DNA of 32,471 bases. Origin: a virus. How positions within the stretch are numbered: the stretch's first letter is position 1; every line of letters begins with the position of its first letter. Below the pieces are notes generated by a model. It was not told the origin of the DNA and did not search any database. It saw only the letters and a list, made by a program, of their open reading frames with translations. The stretch is from the IMG/VR virus record IMGVR_UViG_3300049739_000218, positions 1-32,471 of that record; one strand, given 5' to 3'. The translations under genes and the position numbers were made by a program. Of this stretch, positions 13,893 through 21,123 are shown one piece after another.

Positions 13893-14954
13893 CTATAATG
13901 GATTAGATGGATTTACATCTAGGTACTTGCCCCATTCTGCATAGTAGTGGCGCATACCTACTTCATCGTGGATAGTTGAGTTTTCGTGTCTACCATGTAG
14001 TATGTTTCTACGTTCAGTACCTGGAGCCATTGATGCACCTTGTCCTGTAACACCTAGCAAGTCTTCGTGTAAGTTTCTACCAAAAGGTCCCCAAATAGTA
14101 TTATGGTGTCTGATACGTGTAAGTCTTTCTTCTTTGGTATCATTCTTTAATCCATAACCCCTAAACTCAATAAGAACTTTGTTAGGTCCTAATGGAGTAA
14201 CACTATCTGATCTATATGCACTTCCACGTAGGTTAAAGTTGAAGCCTGGAAACAAGTCTACCATATACCATTGGTTGGGTGGCAAGTTAGGAAAACTTAA
14301 CTCTCCTCTATCTCCATCTTTATCAAACTCGGTATAGTTGACAGTAAAAGAACTTACGTTTACATGACCGTTATCGAACGCAATATTCTTACGTGCAAAA
14401 TATTCATCATTGAATCCTGTTACACGATTAAAGTAGTGCATGAAGTCATGATAGAATTCACTGTTAGTATCGTGCCATAGTTTATAGTTAGTAGGAATGA
14501 TTGCTTTATGATAATGGAATACTTCTAGTTCCTCTGTGTCAATAGCATCAGCGATACAATCAAATGCACCTGCCGTCCATTGTTCTACAGTTTGATCAGG
14601 ATCAGGGTTTAGTGTTACCCATATCATACCTCCGTGCTTTACTTCCAAATGCAACTGCGGTTCAACAGTTACAATAGGTGCTCCTAGTGTTCCTGCTGGT
14701 GCCCAACTGCCATAGTTACGATATGCTTTGAATCCTTTGCCTGTGTTGTATGCGATAACATTTACACCTGCTATCTGTGTTGTTCGGTAGTCTAACTCGT
14801 TTGGTAGTTCACTCTTATGACACATAGGTATCCAAACCTTACTAAAGATTTGTTCTTGTTCTTGGTCGTGTATGTCTTGATTGTTGTAACACTCGCTACT
14901 AATATATTCTACTTTTGGTTCTGCTAACCAATTTCTATGATTGCGTGGTGGCAT
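13893..14954 (-). CDS. Ring-hydroxylating-oxygenase alpha-subunit-like protein lacking Rieske ligands
   Basis: 353 residues. The flanks of a Rieske domain are recognisable (WIPMCHKSELPNELDY, then VNVIAYNTGKGFKAYRN), and the catalytic domain ends in the usual DEVGMRHYYAEW. Where the 2Fe-2S motif CxH..CxxH should follow the RN, the sequence is YGSWAPAG and then HGGMIWVTLNPD, with the Cys ligands and about 20 or more residues missing. The catalytic iron site NSEFYHDFMH (about 167-176) keeps two His, but spaced H-x3-H instead of the usual H-x4-H. It could be an oxygenase fed by another electron donor or a non-redox derivative. GAAGGAG precedes the ATG, with a late box at 14983-14990. Confidence 0.8.
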   Translation of the reverse strand: MPPRNHRNWLAEPKVEYISSECYNNQDIHDQEQEQIFSKVWIPMCHKSELPNELDYRTTQIAGVNVIAYNTGKGFKAYRNYGSWAPAGTLGAPIVTVEPQLHLEVKHGGMIWVTLNPDPDQTVEQWTAGAFDCIADAIDTEELEVFHYHKAIIPTNYKLWHDTNSEFYHDFMHYFNRVTGFNDEYFARKNIAFDNGHVNVSSFTVNYTEFDKDGDRGELSFPNLPPNQWYMVDLFPGFNFNLRGSAYRSDSVTPLGPNKVLIEFRGYGLKNDTKEERLTRIRHHNTIWGPFGRNLHEDLLGVTGQGASMAPGTERRNILHGRHENSTIHDEVGMRHYYAEWGKYLDVNPSNPL

Positions 14955-14982
14955 TATAATTACTCCTTCTCACCTAGCGATA

Positions 14983-14990
14983 TATTTATT
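14983..14990 (-). promoter_or_regulatory. T4-type late promoter box (AATAAATA)
   Basis: AATAAATA on the minus strand. RNA would start near 14977, giving a 22-base leader with GAAGGAG before the ATG at 14954. It also lies just past the 3' end of the tmRNA coding piece. Confidence 0.5.
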
Positions 14991-15004
14991 TGATTTTTTA
15001 GTCT

Positions 15005-15355
15005 AAGCTATTATAGTCGTAGTCTATGTAGTAATAGGCGCAACTTTTCTGTTGCTAGGTAAGTTGCCAACCCCGAGCGATTATGCCGCTAGGGCAAAAT
15101 CCTCATTCACCGCAGTAACTGGTGCAGAAAAATCTACAAAAGTTACGTTGGATAGTGCATTATCGTTTGCATCTATAACGTTTGTTCGCGTTAACGGAGC
15201 TTACATCCCGGTAATCTCGTTCAACCTTAACAAGCCAGTCGATCCTATTTCGCCCCCATCATAAGCACACTCGGTAAATGTGTTTATGGTGGAGGCGCCG
15301 GGTACCGCCCCCGGGTCCTGTTCATGTGACATACGTTGCTGTCATCAATTACACC
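15005..15355 (-). ncRNA. ssrA: Two-piece (circularly permuted) tmRNA, alphaproteobacterial type
   Basis: On the minus strand an acceptor piece comes first and ends CGCCTCC-A-CCA at 15287. It has T stem CCGGG/CCCGG around loop GGCGGTA, the alphaproteobacterial form. A 29-base spacer (15258-15286) follows, then the coding piece from 15257 starting GGGGGCG, then GATCGACTGG. GGGGGCG pairs with CGCCTCC over 7 bp with a G3-U70 wobble, the alanyl-tRNA synthetase identity pair. CTTGTT of the coding piece can pair with AACAGG of the acceptor piece as helix P2. The tag frame runs 15170 to 15081: 29 codons beginning ANDNALSN and ending EDFALAA, then TAA. A GCAACTT/AAGTTGC hairpin follows. The two outer ends are approximate. 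Confidence 0.93.
15081..15170 (-). other. tmRNA proteolysis-tag reading frame, 29 codons
   Basis: The resume codon is GCA at 15168-15170, after TATAGAT. The tag starts ANDN like other alphaproteobacterial tags and ends in ALAA, the ClpX/ClpA-recognised end, then TAA. At 29 codons it is far longer than the roughly 10-15 usual. The extra middle part reads NVTFVDFSAPVTAV, which is unusually hydrophobic. Confidence 0.88.
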
Positions 15356-15379
15356 TATATTTAACCTATTTAAGTGCAT

Positions 15380-15409
15380 ATATTACTCTTCTGGCATAAC
15401 TAATGTCAA
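15380..15409 (-). promoter_or_regulatory. Sigma70-like promoter of the tmRNA
   Basis: -35 TTGACA (15404-15409), 18-base spacer, -10 TAATAT (15380-15385). RNA would start near 15373, just upstream of the acceptor piece. The box lies immediately before the plus-strand gene at 15420, so the two are divergent and share this 50-base region. Confidence 0.75.
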
Positions 15410-15419
15410 AGGATTTACC

Positions 15420-15668
15420 ATGCCCAAAATGAGAACATATACTTTCTATGACGGCGAGAATGTAGAAACCAAAGAATCAACAAGCCTAAGAAAGGCAGTC
15501 AAAGCCTTCCAAGGCAATACCAAAAGCAAACAAGTCAGAGTAGAATGGGAAGCCAAAAAAGGCGGAATGTACGAAATGATACAACGTCTACCACTAGGTA
15601 GAAAAATACGCCAGGCGGCACTTATAGAACAAAAGAGAGCGGCCTTGAAAGCGAAGTTAGGAAAGTAA
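15420..15668 (+). CDS. Small basic hypothetical protein (plus strand)
   Basis: 82 residues, one of only two plus-strand genes. ATG 15420 has AAAGGA 7 bases upstream. The frame is open back to 15336, but that part crosses the tmRNA promoter and start and lacks a ribosome site. The protein is basic (MPKMRTYTFYDGENVETK..., C-terminus with KIRQAALIEQKRAALKAKLGK), with an N-terminal beta segment and a C-terminal helix. I do not recognise a family. It is followed one base later by the next gene, so they form a two-gene unit. Confidence 0.78.
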   Translation: MPKMRTYTFYDGENVETKESTSLRKAVKAFQGNTKSKQVRVEWEAKKGGMYEMIQRLPLGRKIRQAALIEQKRAALKAKLGK

Positions 15669-15669
15669 C

Positions 15670-15867
15670 ATGGCTGGAGTAAAGCAAAGAGGAGTCAAGT
15701 CTGAGAACTATAAAAGGACTGCACTTCGAGATGGTGAATTGGTAGAAGTCAAGCCAGTTAAGTATTACGGTAAACACGCCAACGGTCGTATGTGTGGAGC
15801 CTTTATTGACACAGGCGAAATGATATATGGCTCAGACGGATTGCCTAAGCCTTTTAAATCGATCTAA
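15670..15867 (+). CDS. Small hypothetical protein (plus strand)
   Basis: 65 residues starting MAGVKQRGVKSENYKR. AGGAAAG lies 5 bases before the ATG, inside the end of the preceding gene. The segment VKYYGKHANGRMCGAFIDTGEMI looks conserved and beta-rich. It ends 1 base from the convergent cold-shock gene stop (15869), with no room for a terminator. Function unknown. Confidence 0.75.
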   Translation: MAGVKQRGVKSENYKRTALRDGELVEVKPVKYYGKHANGRMCGAFIDTGEMIYGSDGLPKPFKSI

Positions 15868-15868
15868 A

Positions 15869-16096
15869 TTATCTGTTGAAGTTATCAGGACGAACAAGGT
15901 TACCTGCTATCATTCGGCCCCTGTTATCAACAAGTTCATATTCTAGTAGCATCTTATTCGAAATGTTAGTTATCTGTGCACCTTCAAAGGCAGATATATG
16001 TACGAACACATCTTGTCCGCCATCATCGGGAGTTATAAACCCGTAACCTTTTTTTGCGTCAAACCATTTCAGTTTGCCAACGACTCGCTCACTCAT
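15869..16096 (-). CDS. Cold-shock domain protein (Csp family)
   Basis: 75 residues forming a full cold-shock domain. The start GKLKWFDAKKGYGFI includes RNP1 (KGYGFI) and VFVHISA is RNP2. It would bind single-stranded RNA or DNA and act as an RNA chaperone. The C-terminus deviates after residue 45 (SNKMLLEYELVDNRGRMIAGN) compared with CspA but keeps strands 4-5. A late box is at 16152-16159. The Shine-Dalgarno AAGGA is about 13 bases from the ATG, longer than usual. Confidence 0.93.
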   Translation of the reverse strand: MSERVVGKLKWFDAKKGYGFITPDDGGQDVFVHISAFEGAQITNISNKMLLEYELVDNRGRMIAGNLVRPDNFNR

Positions 16097-16151
16097 ATTT
16101 TTTTATTAATCCTTCGTGATTATGTTTTGTAATAAACAATTTGTACTAGAG

Positions 16152-16159
16152 TATTTATG
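16152..16159 (-). promoter_or_regulatory. T4-type late promoter box (CATAAATA)
   Basis: CATAAATA on the minus strand, with RNA expected to start near 16146 and a leader of about 50 AT-rich bases before the cold-shock gene. Confidence 0.55.
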
Positions 16160-16190
16160 ATTTTGTTAATAGAATTATGTACATACAAAT

Positions 16191-16215
16191 ATAGCATGAG
16201 GGTTAGTCATGCTAT
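16191..16215. terminator. Perfect 9-bp hairpin between two small genes
   Basis: ATAGCATGA (16191-16199) and TCATGCTAT (16207-16215) enclose a 7-base loop. It lies about 20 bases past the stop of the 59-residue gene at 16236. No long U run follows on either strand, so terminator function is uncertain; an RNA-stabilising or processing role is possible. Confidence 0.45.
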
Positions 16216-16235
16216 AAATGTATTTCTAGAAATTA

Positions 16236-16415
16236 TTATAGAGAGTTTTTCTTCTCTTGGATTTCTGCTCTTCTTGATTTAGCAAGTTTACCCATGTTAC
16301 CTAAGGCTTTTCTTGCTCTTGCCGCCGCCGCTTTAACGTTTTTTGATTCGAAAGATTCTGACTCTTTCATATAGTTTTCGTATTCAGCTACGATCTGTTC
16401 ATGAATGTTTGACAT
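16236..16415 (-). CDS. Small helical basic protein
   Basis: 59 residues starting MSNIHEQIVAEYENYMKESE. An acidic N-terminal helix is followed by a basic Ala/Lys/Arg helix (VKAAAARARKALGNMGKLAKSRRAEI), recalling histone-tail-like small proteins of T4-like marine phages. TAGGAGA lies 8 bases before the ATG. The downstream side carries a perfect hairpin (16191-16215). DNA or RNA binding is plausible; the family name is unknown to me. Confidence 0.75.
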   Translation of the reverse strand: MSNIHEQIVAEYENYMKESESFESKNVKAAAARARKALGNMGKLAKSRRAEIQEKKNSL

Positions 16416-16502
16416 AATATTATCTCCTATATTCGTAATTAATTATTGTAAATTGTAATGTTATTGTGTAAATGTGGTTTGTTGGTGCCTTAATTGGCGA
16501 AA

Positions 16503-16790
16503 TTATCCTGCAAAAACGTTTGAAGAGCCTGCCGCGACCGAAGTACACCCTGCTATTGCGTCTCCAACCCTGCCCGTTCCTACGTTATTGGTGAATACTG
16601 TTGTTGATCCTACTGCTATTGGTGCCGAGTGTGACGGACATGGTACAGGTGGAAGTAAATGTCCTGTGTTAACGTCACCCTGTCTTGAAACAGGAATGTT
16701 GTTAGCAAATACATTACCAGATCCTACTGCTCTTGTCATTCCGCTACAATGGGCAACGTCGGCGTCACCTACTCTAGTTACTGCTGGCAT
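16503..16790 (-). CDS. PAAR-repeat spike-tip protein
   Basis: 95 residues of PAAR architecture: MPAVTRVGDADVAHC opening, repeated GS..VF.N..P..R.GD strands, and VPCPSHSAPIAVGS. The likely Zn ligands are H14, H44, H54 and C82. PAAR proteins form the sharp cone at the tip of the tail spike (T4 gp5.4). AAGGAGAG precedes the ATG. It overlaps the upstream small gene by 17 bases and would be a late gene through the box at 16989-16996. Confidence 0.93.
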   Translation of the reverse strand: MPAVTRVGDADVAHCSGMTRAVGSGNVFANNIPVSRQGDVNTGHLLPPVPCPSHSAPIAVGSTTVFTNNVGTGRVGDAIAGCTSVAAGSSNVFAG

Positions 16791-16983
16791 ATGATCTCTC
16801 CTTTTTCATTAGTTCTTGCAACTTTATATTCCACTGTTCAATCTCTTCATGCTGTTCTTCAGTATGAGGTTCTGGTGGAACTTCAGGTAAGAACTTAATT
16901 ACATGGTCGAATTCATTAGGTATAGCTTCGTACTCTGTGTACGTGACTAATTGACCCTTGTCTTTTATAACAAACTCGTGCAT
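16774..16983 (-). CDS. Small acidic hypothetical protein
   Basis: 69 residues starting MHEFVIKDKGQLVTYTEY and ending in a charged helix (EEQHEEIEQWNIKLQELMKKE). There is no Shine-Dalgarno sequence. The late box CATAAATA (16989-16996) is placed so that RNA should begin at the A of the ATG, making the message leaderless. It overlaps the PAAR gene by 17 bases, so it may be a small tail protein or mainly a coupling leader for PAAR. No family recognised. Confidence 0.7.
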   Translation of the reverse strand: MHEFVIKDKGQLVTYTEYEAIPNEFDHVIKFLPEVPPEPHTEEQHEEIEQWNIKLQELMKKERSYASSN

Positions 16984-16988
16984 ATTAA

Positions 16989-16996
16989 TATTTATG
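16989..16996 (-). promoter_or_regulatory. T4-type late promoter box with leaderless geometry
   Basis: CATAAATA followed by TTAAT and then ATG. With the last A at -6, +1 is the A of the start codon at 16983. Confidence 0.6.
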
Positions 16997-17001
16997 TAAG
17001 A

Positions 17002-17322
17002 TTATTTACGTACTAGGTCTGCCATACCAGCGGGTGCTTGTACAATGCTACTTGTCTGCTTGGTATATGCTTCTGCAAATTCTGGTCTTGTTTTGTGTAT
17101 TAAAGTAATTGCTTGATGCTTAATAGTATATGATTTATCTATATCAGCAGTAAACAAGAACTGTTGTAAGCCAATGCCTTTTTCACTTGCAACTAATGTA
17201 AGTGGTTTGTTTACTTTGATTGTCTTGTCGTCATCTGCTTCAAACTTACCTACAAGTTCTTCACCTGATGTAAGTTTAATAGTGATAACGTCTCCTAATT
17301 TATATGCCGGCTCAATTAACAT
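17002..17322 (-). CDS. LSm-like hypothetical phage protein
   Basis: 106 residues. The N-terminal half YKLGDVITIKLTSGEELVGKFEADDDKTIKVNKPL has the strand order and G-E-E-L-V-G-x-h pattern of an Sm/LSm barrel, like small proteins in cyanophage genomes. The C-terminal half is a strand pair and a helix. If LSm-like, RNA binding or a ring assembly would be possible, but this is fold-level similarity only. AGGAGA lies 6 bases before the ATG. The glutaredoxin gene ends 8 bases upstream. Confidence 0.75.
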   Translation of the reverse strand: MLIEPAYKLGDVITIKLTSGEELVGKFEADDDKTIKVNKPLTLVASEKGIGLQQFLFTADIDKSYTIKHQAITLIHKTRPEFAEAYTKQTSSIVQAPAGMADLVRK

Positions 17323-17330
17323 AATGTCTC

Positions 17331-17615
17331 CTAGTGTTCATAGTTCATACCGTGGTCGTCCATATGTTGGACTAATTGTTCATACCCTCCTACATACTTA
17401 CCGTGTAATATAATCTGCGGAGCAGTTCTTGGCATCGGTAATCCGTTTACTTCAAACTCTTTCATAAGAGTTTCAACTTGGATATCCTTTCCAATTATAC
17501 TTTCGGTGTATGGGATCTTCTTGTTTTGTAATAACATCTTTGCTTTTACACAAGAAGGACAATTAGGCTTACTATAAACTACGGTAGTGTGTGGAGTAGC
17601 TTCTTTTGTTTCCAT
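17331..17615 (-). CDS. Glutaredoxin
   Basis: 94 residues with the thioredoxin-fold active site C19-P-S-C22 near the start (VVYSKPNCPSC), the cis-Pro segment RTAPQIIL, and the glutathione-site GGYEQL. It would donate electrons to the ribonucleotide reductase encoded just upstream, like T4 NrdC. The ATG overlaps the nrdB stop (TAATG), so the two are translationally coupled. The CPSC site differs from the common CPYC. Confidence 0.93.
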   Translation of the reverse strand: METKEATPHTTVVYSKPNCPSCVKAKMLLQNKKIPYTESIIGKDIQVETLMKEFEVNGLPMPRTAPQIILHGKYVGGYEQLVQHMDDHGMNYEH

Positions 17616-18718
17616 TATAACTTAAATCCTTTGAGCGAGTCTGTGTTAACGTCTTGTTTAATACCACCAACAATGTAAGACTCTACTTCTGTTTCTTGTG
17701 GTGCTACTTGTAACCCTGATGAACTCAACCAATGCTGTGTCCATGGTAGGGGATTCTGTGTTGTAGGTGTATCAAAGATTGGCTTGTATCCTAATGCTTT
17801 TAATCTCTTGTTAGCAATAAACTCTACGTAGTTGCCTAACAGTTTTTCATTAAGACCAATAATTGATCCATCTTTCATTAAGTGGTGTGCCCACGCCTTT
17901 TCTTCATTGACGCAAGTCTTCCACATTTCATAAACTTCTGCTTCACACTCTTTTGCAATAGAGGCAAACTCTGGATCGTCATCACCACGCATCCAGTTCT
18001 TAAGAACGTGTAAACTTAATGCAAGGTGTTGGCTTTCATCTCTAGCAATCAAACTAATAATCTTTGCTGAACCTTCCATAAGTTTAAGTTCACCAAATGC
18101 AAACGTACAGGCAAAGGAAACATAAAAACGTAGTCCTTCTAAGATGTTTACGTTCATCATAGCTAAGAATAGTTTCTTCTTAACATCTCTCATCGTTCCT
18201 TTTTTAAGATGTATGTGTTTGTCTGCCGCTTCTGTAAACGCATCATAGTTTTTAGTAACACTAATAGCACGTTCAATAATTTTTTCATCATCTAAGATAG
18301 TATCTAATACTTCAGTTGGGTCTGCATACACGTTCTTCATTATGTGTGTATACGAGCGACTGTGAATAGTTTCAAAGAAGTCCCAAGTAACAATACAACC
18401 TTCTAGCTCTGGAATACTTACGTGTGGTAAGAAAGCTAAACATGGTCCTCTACCTTGTACACTATCTAGTAGTGTTTGGTATTTTAAGTTAGCAGTAAAG
18501 ATGTGCTTCTGTTCTGGACGGAAGTTAGCATAGTCGCTTCTATCTTTTTGTAGACTTACTTCTTCAGGTCTCCAAAAATATCCTAGCATTGTTTGATTCA
18601 ATTTATCAAACACAGGGAACTTAAACACATCATACCTTTGTGTGTTTTGATCTGGTCCAAAGAACATATGGCTCTTTGTAAAGTCTACTTTTTCTCTATT
18701 AAATACTGTCTTACTCAC
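17615..18718 (-). CDS. nrdB: Ribonucleotide reductase class Ia, small subunit
   Basis: 367 residues with the di-iron ligands in order: D85, E116 and H119 in FFETIHSRSYTHI, an E in the FACTFAFGE region, and E/H in RDESQHL. The radical Tyr is present (Y123 in SRSYTHI), so this is a tyrosyl-radical enzyme, not the Phe-substituted type. The start is GTG with GAGG upstream. The C-terminal tail DVNTDSLKGFKL is the usual NrdA-binding tail. It lies between nrdA (16 bases away) and glutaredoxin (1-base overlap). It supplies dNTPs for phage replication. Confidence 0.96.
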   Translation of the reverse strand: MSKTVFNREKVDFTKSHMFFGPDQNTQRYDVFKFPVFDKLNQTMLGYFWRPEEVSLQKDRSDYANFRPEQKHIFTANLKYQTLLDSVQGRGPCLAFLPHVSIPELEGCIVTWDFFETIHSRSYTHIMKNVYADPTEVLDTILDDEKIIERAISVTKNYDAFTEAADKHIHLKKGTMRDVKKKLFLAMMNVNILEGLRFYVSFACTFAFGELKLMEGSAKIISLIARDESQHLALSLHVLKNWMRGDDDPEFASIAKECEAEVYEMWKTCVNEEKAWAHHLMKDGSIIGLNEKLLGNYVEFIANKRLKALGYKPIFDTPTTQNPLPWTQHWLSSSGLQVAPQETEVESYIVGGIKQDVNTDSLKGFKL

Positions 18719-18734
18719 TGTCTATTCCTCTTCC

Positions 18735-21068
18735 CTATATAGCACAACTATCACAAACTTCTTCTTCATCTTCTAATGGCTTACCATCTGGTAGTCCCAC
18801 TTGAGGTTCAAAAGAGTTTGTTGTCTCTGTCTTAATTTCCTCTTCACTTGGATCACTCTTGAAGTCATAAGTGTTTTGATAGTATGATGTTTTCCAACCA
18901 TACTTATATGTTGTTAACATATCTTGTAACATAACACTCATTGGAACTTCGTTGTTCTCAAAATGAGTTGGATTGTACGACCAATTACCACTAATGGCTT
19001 GATCAAAAAACTTCTGCATTACTGCAACGATATTTATGTAACCTTCGTTACTTGGCATATCCCACAACAACGTATAGTTATTCTTTAACGTAGTATACTG
19101 TGGAACAATCTGTTTAAGAGGCCCTTTTTTGCTTTTCTTAACGGACAAGAACCCTCTAGGTGGTTCGATTCCGTTGGTTGCGTTCGACACAATGGAACTG
19201 CTCTCCGAAGGCATCTGTGCGGACAATGTGCTGTGCCGTAAACCGTGGGCTGATATGTCATTGCGTAAAGCAGACCAATCATACTTTAATGTAATTGAAC
19301 ATATCTCGTCCAACTCCTTTTTGTATGTGTCAATAGGTAAAATGCCATCACTATATTTAGTACGGTTAAAATATTCACAAGCACCTTTTTCTTTTGCTAA
19401 TTCATTACTTGCAACTAACAAGTAATATTGAAATGCTTCTGATAGCTCATGTACCTTAGTAAGTGCTTTCTTATCTGAATACTTAACACCATGCTTCGCT
19501 AGATAGTGTGCAAGTCCAATGTAGCCTACGCCTAATGAGCGTCTTGCTTTTGTACTTACTTCAGCGGCCTTCACTGGATACTTTTGATAATCAATAACTT
19601 CGTCTAATGCTCTTACAGCCAAGTTACATAAGTCCTGTAACTCATCTAAGTCTTTTAGTGTACCAACATTGATTGCACTTAAAATACATAATGCAATTTC
19701 ACCTTCAGGGTCATCAATGTGTTGTAAAGGTTTAGTAGGTAATGTAATCTCTTGACATAAGTTACTCATGTAAACTGTGTCTTTGAATGAACTGTGTGTA
19801 TTAGCATGGTCAACGTTCATGATATAGATACGTCCTGTTTCAGCACGTTCTTTGATCAACGCAGAAAACAATTCCATTGCTTTTACTTTGCGTTTCCTTA
19901 ATGAAGTCTTGCGTTCATACTTTTCATATAGTTCTTCGAATAGTTTTTGGTCGGAATAGAAAGCCTCATATAAATCTGGTACATCATGTGGCGAGAATAA
20001 AGTTATGTCTTTATCAGCTAACAGCCTTTCGTACATCAATTTATTAAGTTGAATACTGTAATCTAATCTACGTACTCTGTTATCCTCAGTACCTTTGTTA
20101 TTCTTTAGTACTAGGATGTCGTCAATTTCATAATGCCAAATAGGGAAGTGTGTAGTTGCATTGCCTCCACGTACTCCGTTCTGTGTACAACATCTTACAG
20201 TTGACTCGAACTTTTTTAGAAACGGAATCAGGCCTGTGTGTGCTACTTCGCCACCTCTAATTTTAGAGTTGATTGCTCTAATACGTCCTGCATTAATTCC
20301 TATTCCTGCTCTTTGTGCCGTGTATCTGCCAATTGCCATATCACTACTAAAAATACTATCAAGGGTGTCATCACTATCAACAAGAACGCACGAAGCAAAC
20401 TGTCTAAGAGGTGTACGTACACCGGCCATGATTGGCGTTGGGATATTGATTTTAAAAAGGGAGGTCGCATCATAATATCTCCTTACGTAACTCATACGTG
20501 TTTTTTCTGGATAATCAGCAAACAATGTTGCCGCGATCATCATATACATTACTTGTGGAGACTCATATATTTCTCCTGTGCTTCTATCTTGCACAAGGTA
20601 CTTGTCTACTATCTGTCTTAGACCTGCGTATGTAAAATTCTCATCTCTGTTATGCTTGATGTATTTGTTTAATTGCTTTAATTCTGTTTCAGTGTACTTG
20701 TCTTTGATTGACGCATCATATACACCACGTTCAATATTTCTATCAATAATCTTTGTAAGAGGAGCAGGACTGTATTGACCGAACGTTTCTTTATAAATTG
20801 GATATAACAACAACCTTGCCGCCGCATACTGGTAGTTGGGATTCTCTAAACTAATTAAATCGTTTGCACTTTTAATTAAAATTTCTTGTATTTCTTCCGT
20901 GGACATTCCATCATAGAATTGAATGTTAGCTGTCATCTCAATCTGTGATGCACTTGTACCCGTCAAGCCTTCCGTGGCTTCTTCAACGACAAAGTGTATC
21001 TTATTAATGTCCAGGGGCTCTACTGAGCCGTCGCGTTTTTTGATGTGTATACCGACGCCATTTGACAT
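18735..21068 (-). CDS. nrdA: Ribonucleotide reductase class Ia, large subunit
   Basis: 777 residues, close to E. coli NrdA (761). An ATP-cone domain fills about 5-95 (HIKKRDGSVEPLDINKIH), so dATP control may persist. Active-site features: FASCVLV with the first redox Cys, SNLCQE with the N-x-C-x-E catalytic trio, ALCILSAIN with the second redox Cys, and the paired Tyr of the radical path in SYYQNT. The C-terminus carries CDSC for re-reduction by glutaredoxin. AGGAG lies 10 bases before the ATG. Two promoters serve it: a late box at 21116-21123 and a sigma70-like promoter at 21317-21346 inside the preceding gene. Confidence 0.97.
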   Translation of the reverse strand: MSNGVGIHIKKRDGSVEPLDINKIHFVVEEATEGLTGTSASQIEMTANIQFYDGMSTEEIQEILIKSANDLISLENPNYQYAAARLLLYPIYKETFGQYSPAPLTKIIDRNIERGVYDASIKDKYTETELKQLNKYIKHNRDENFTYAGLRQIVDKYLVQDRSTGEIYESPQVMYMMIAATLFADYPEKTRMSYVRRYYDATSLFKINIPTPIMAGVRTPLRQFASCVLVDSDDTLDSIFSSDMAIGRYTAQRAGIGINAGRIRAINSKIRGGEVAHTGLIPFLKKFESTVRCCTQNGVRGGNATTHFPIWHYEIDDILVLKNNKGTEDNRVRRLDYSIQLNKLMYERLLADKDITLFSPHDVPDLYEAFYSDQKLFEELYEKYERKTSLRKRKVKAMELFSALIKERAETGRIYIMNVDHANTHSSFKDTVYMSNLCQEITLPTKPLQHIDDPEGEIALCILSAINVGTLKDLDELQDLCNLAVRALDEVIDYQKYPVKAAEVSTKARRSLGVGYIGLAHYLAKHGVKYSDKKALTKVHELSEAFQYYLLVASNELAKEKGACEYFNRTKYSDGILPIDTYKKELDEICSITLKYDWSALRNDISAHGLRHSTLSAQMPSESSSIVSNATNGIEPPRGFLSVKKSKKGPLKQIVPQYTTLKNNYTLLWDMPSNEGYINIVAVMQKFFDQAISGNWSYNPTHFENNEVPMSVMLQDMLTTYKYGWKTSYYQNTYDFKSDPSEEEIKTETTNSFEPQVGLPDGKPLEDEEEVCDSCAI

Positions 21069-21115
21069 TCTCTGTTGCTCCTGTTAATTTTTAATTCGTA
21101 TTCGTAATGATAAAG

Positions 21116-21123
21116 TATTTATT
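21116..21123 (-). promoter_or_regulatory. T4-type late promoter box (AATAAATA)
   Basis: AATAAATA on the minus strand, overlapping the stop codon of the preceding gene. RNA would start near 21110, about 42 bases before nrdA. Confidence 0.5.

Noticed and set aside
15052-15264. 70-codon plus-strand open frame
   Set aside because: It is antisense to the tmRNA coding piece, has no ribosome site and no family resemblance.
19031-19038. CATAAATA late-box match inside nrdA
   Set aside because: It encodes conserved residues of NrdA and no gene start follows within a sensible distance.
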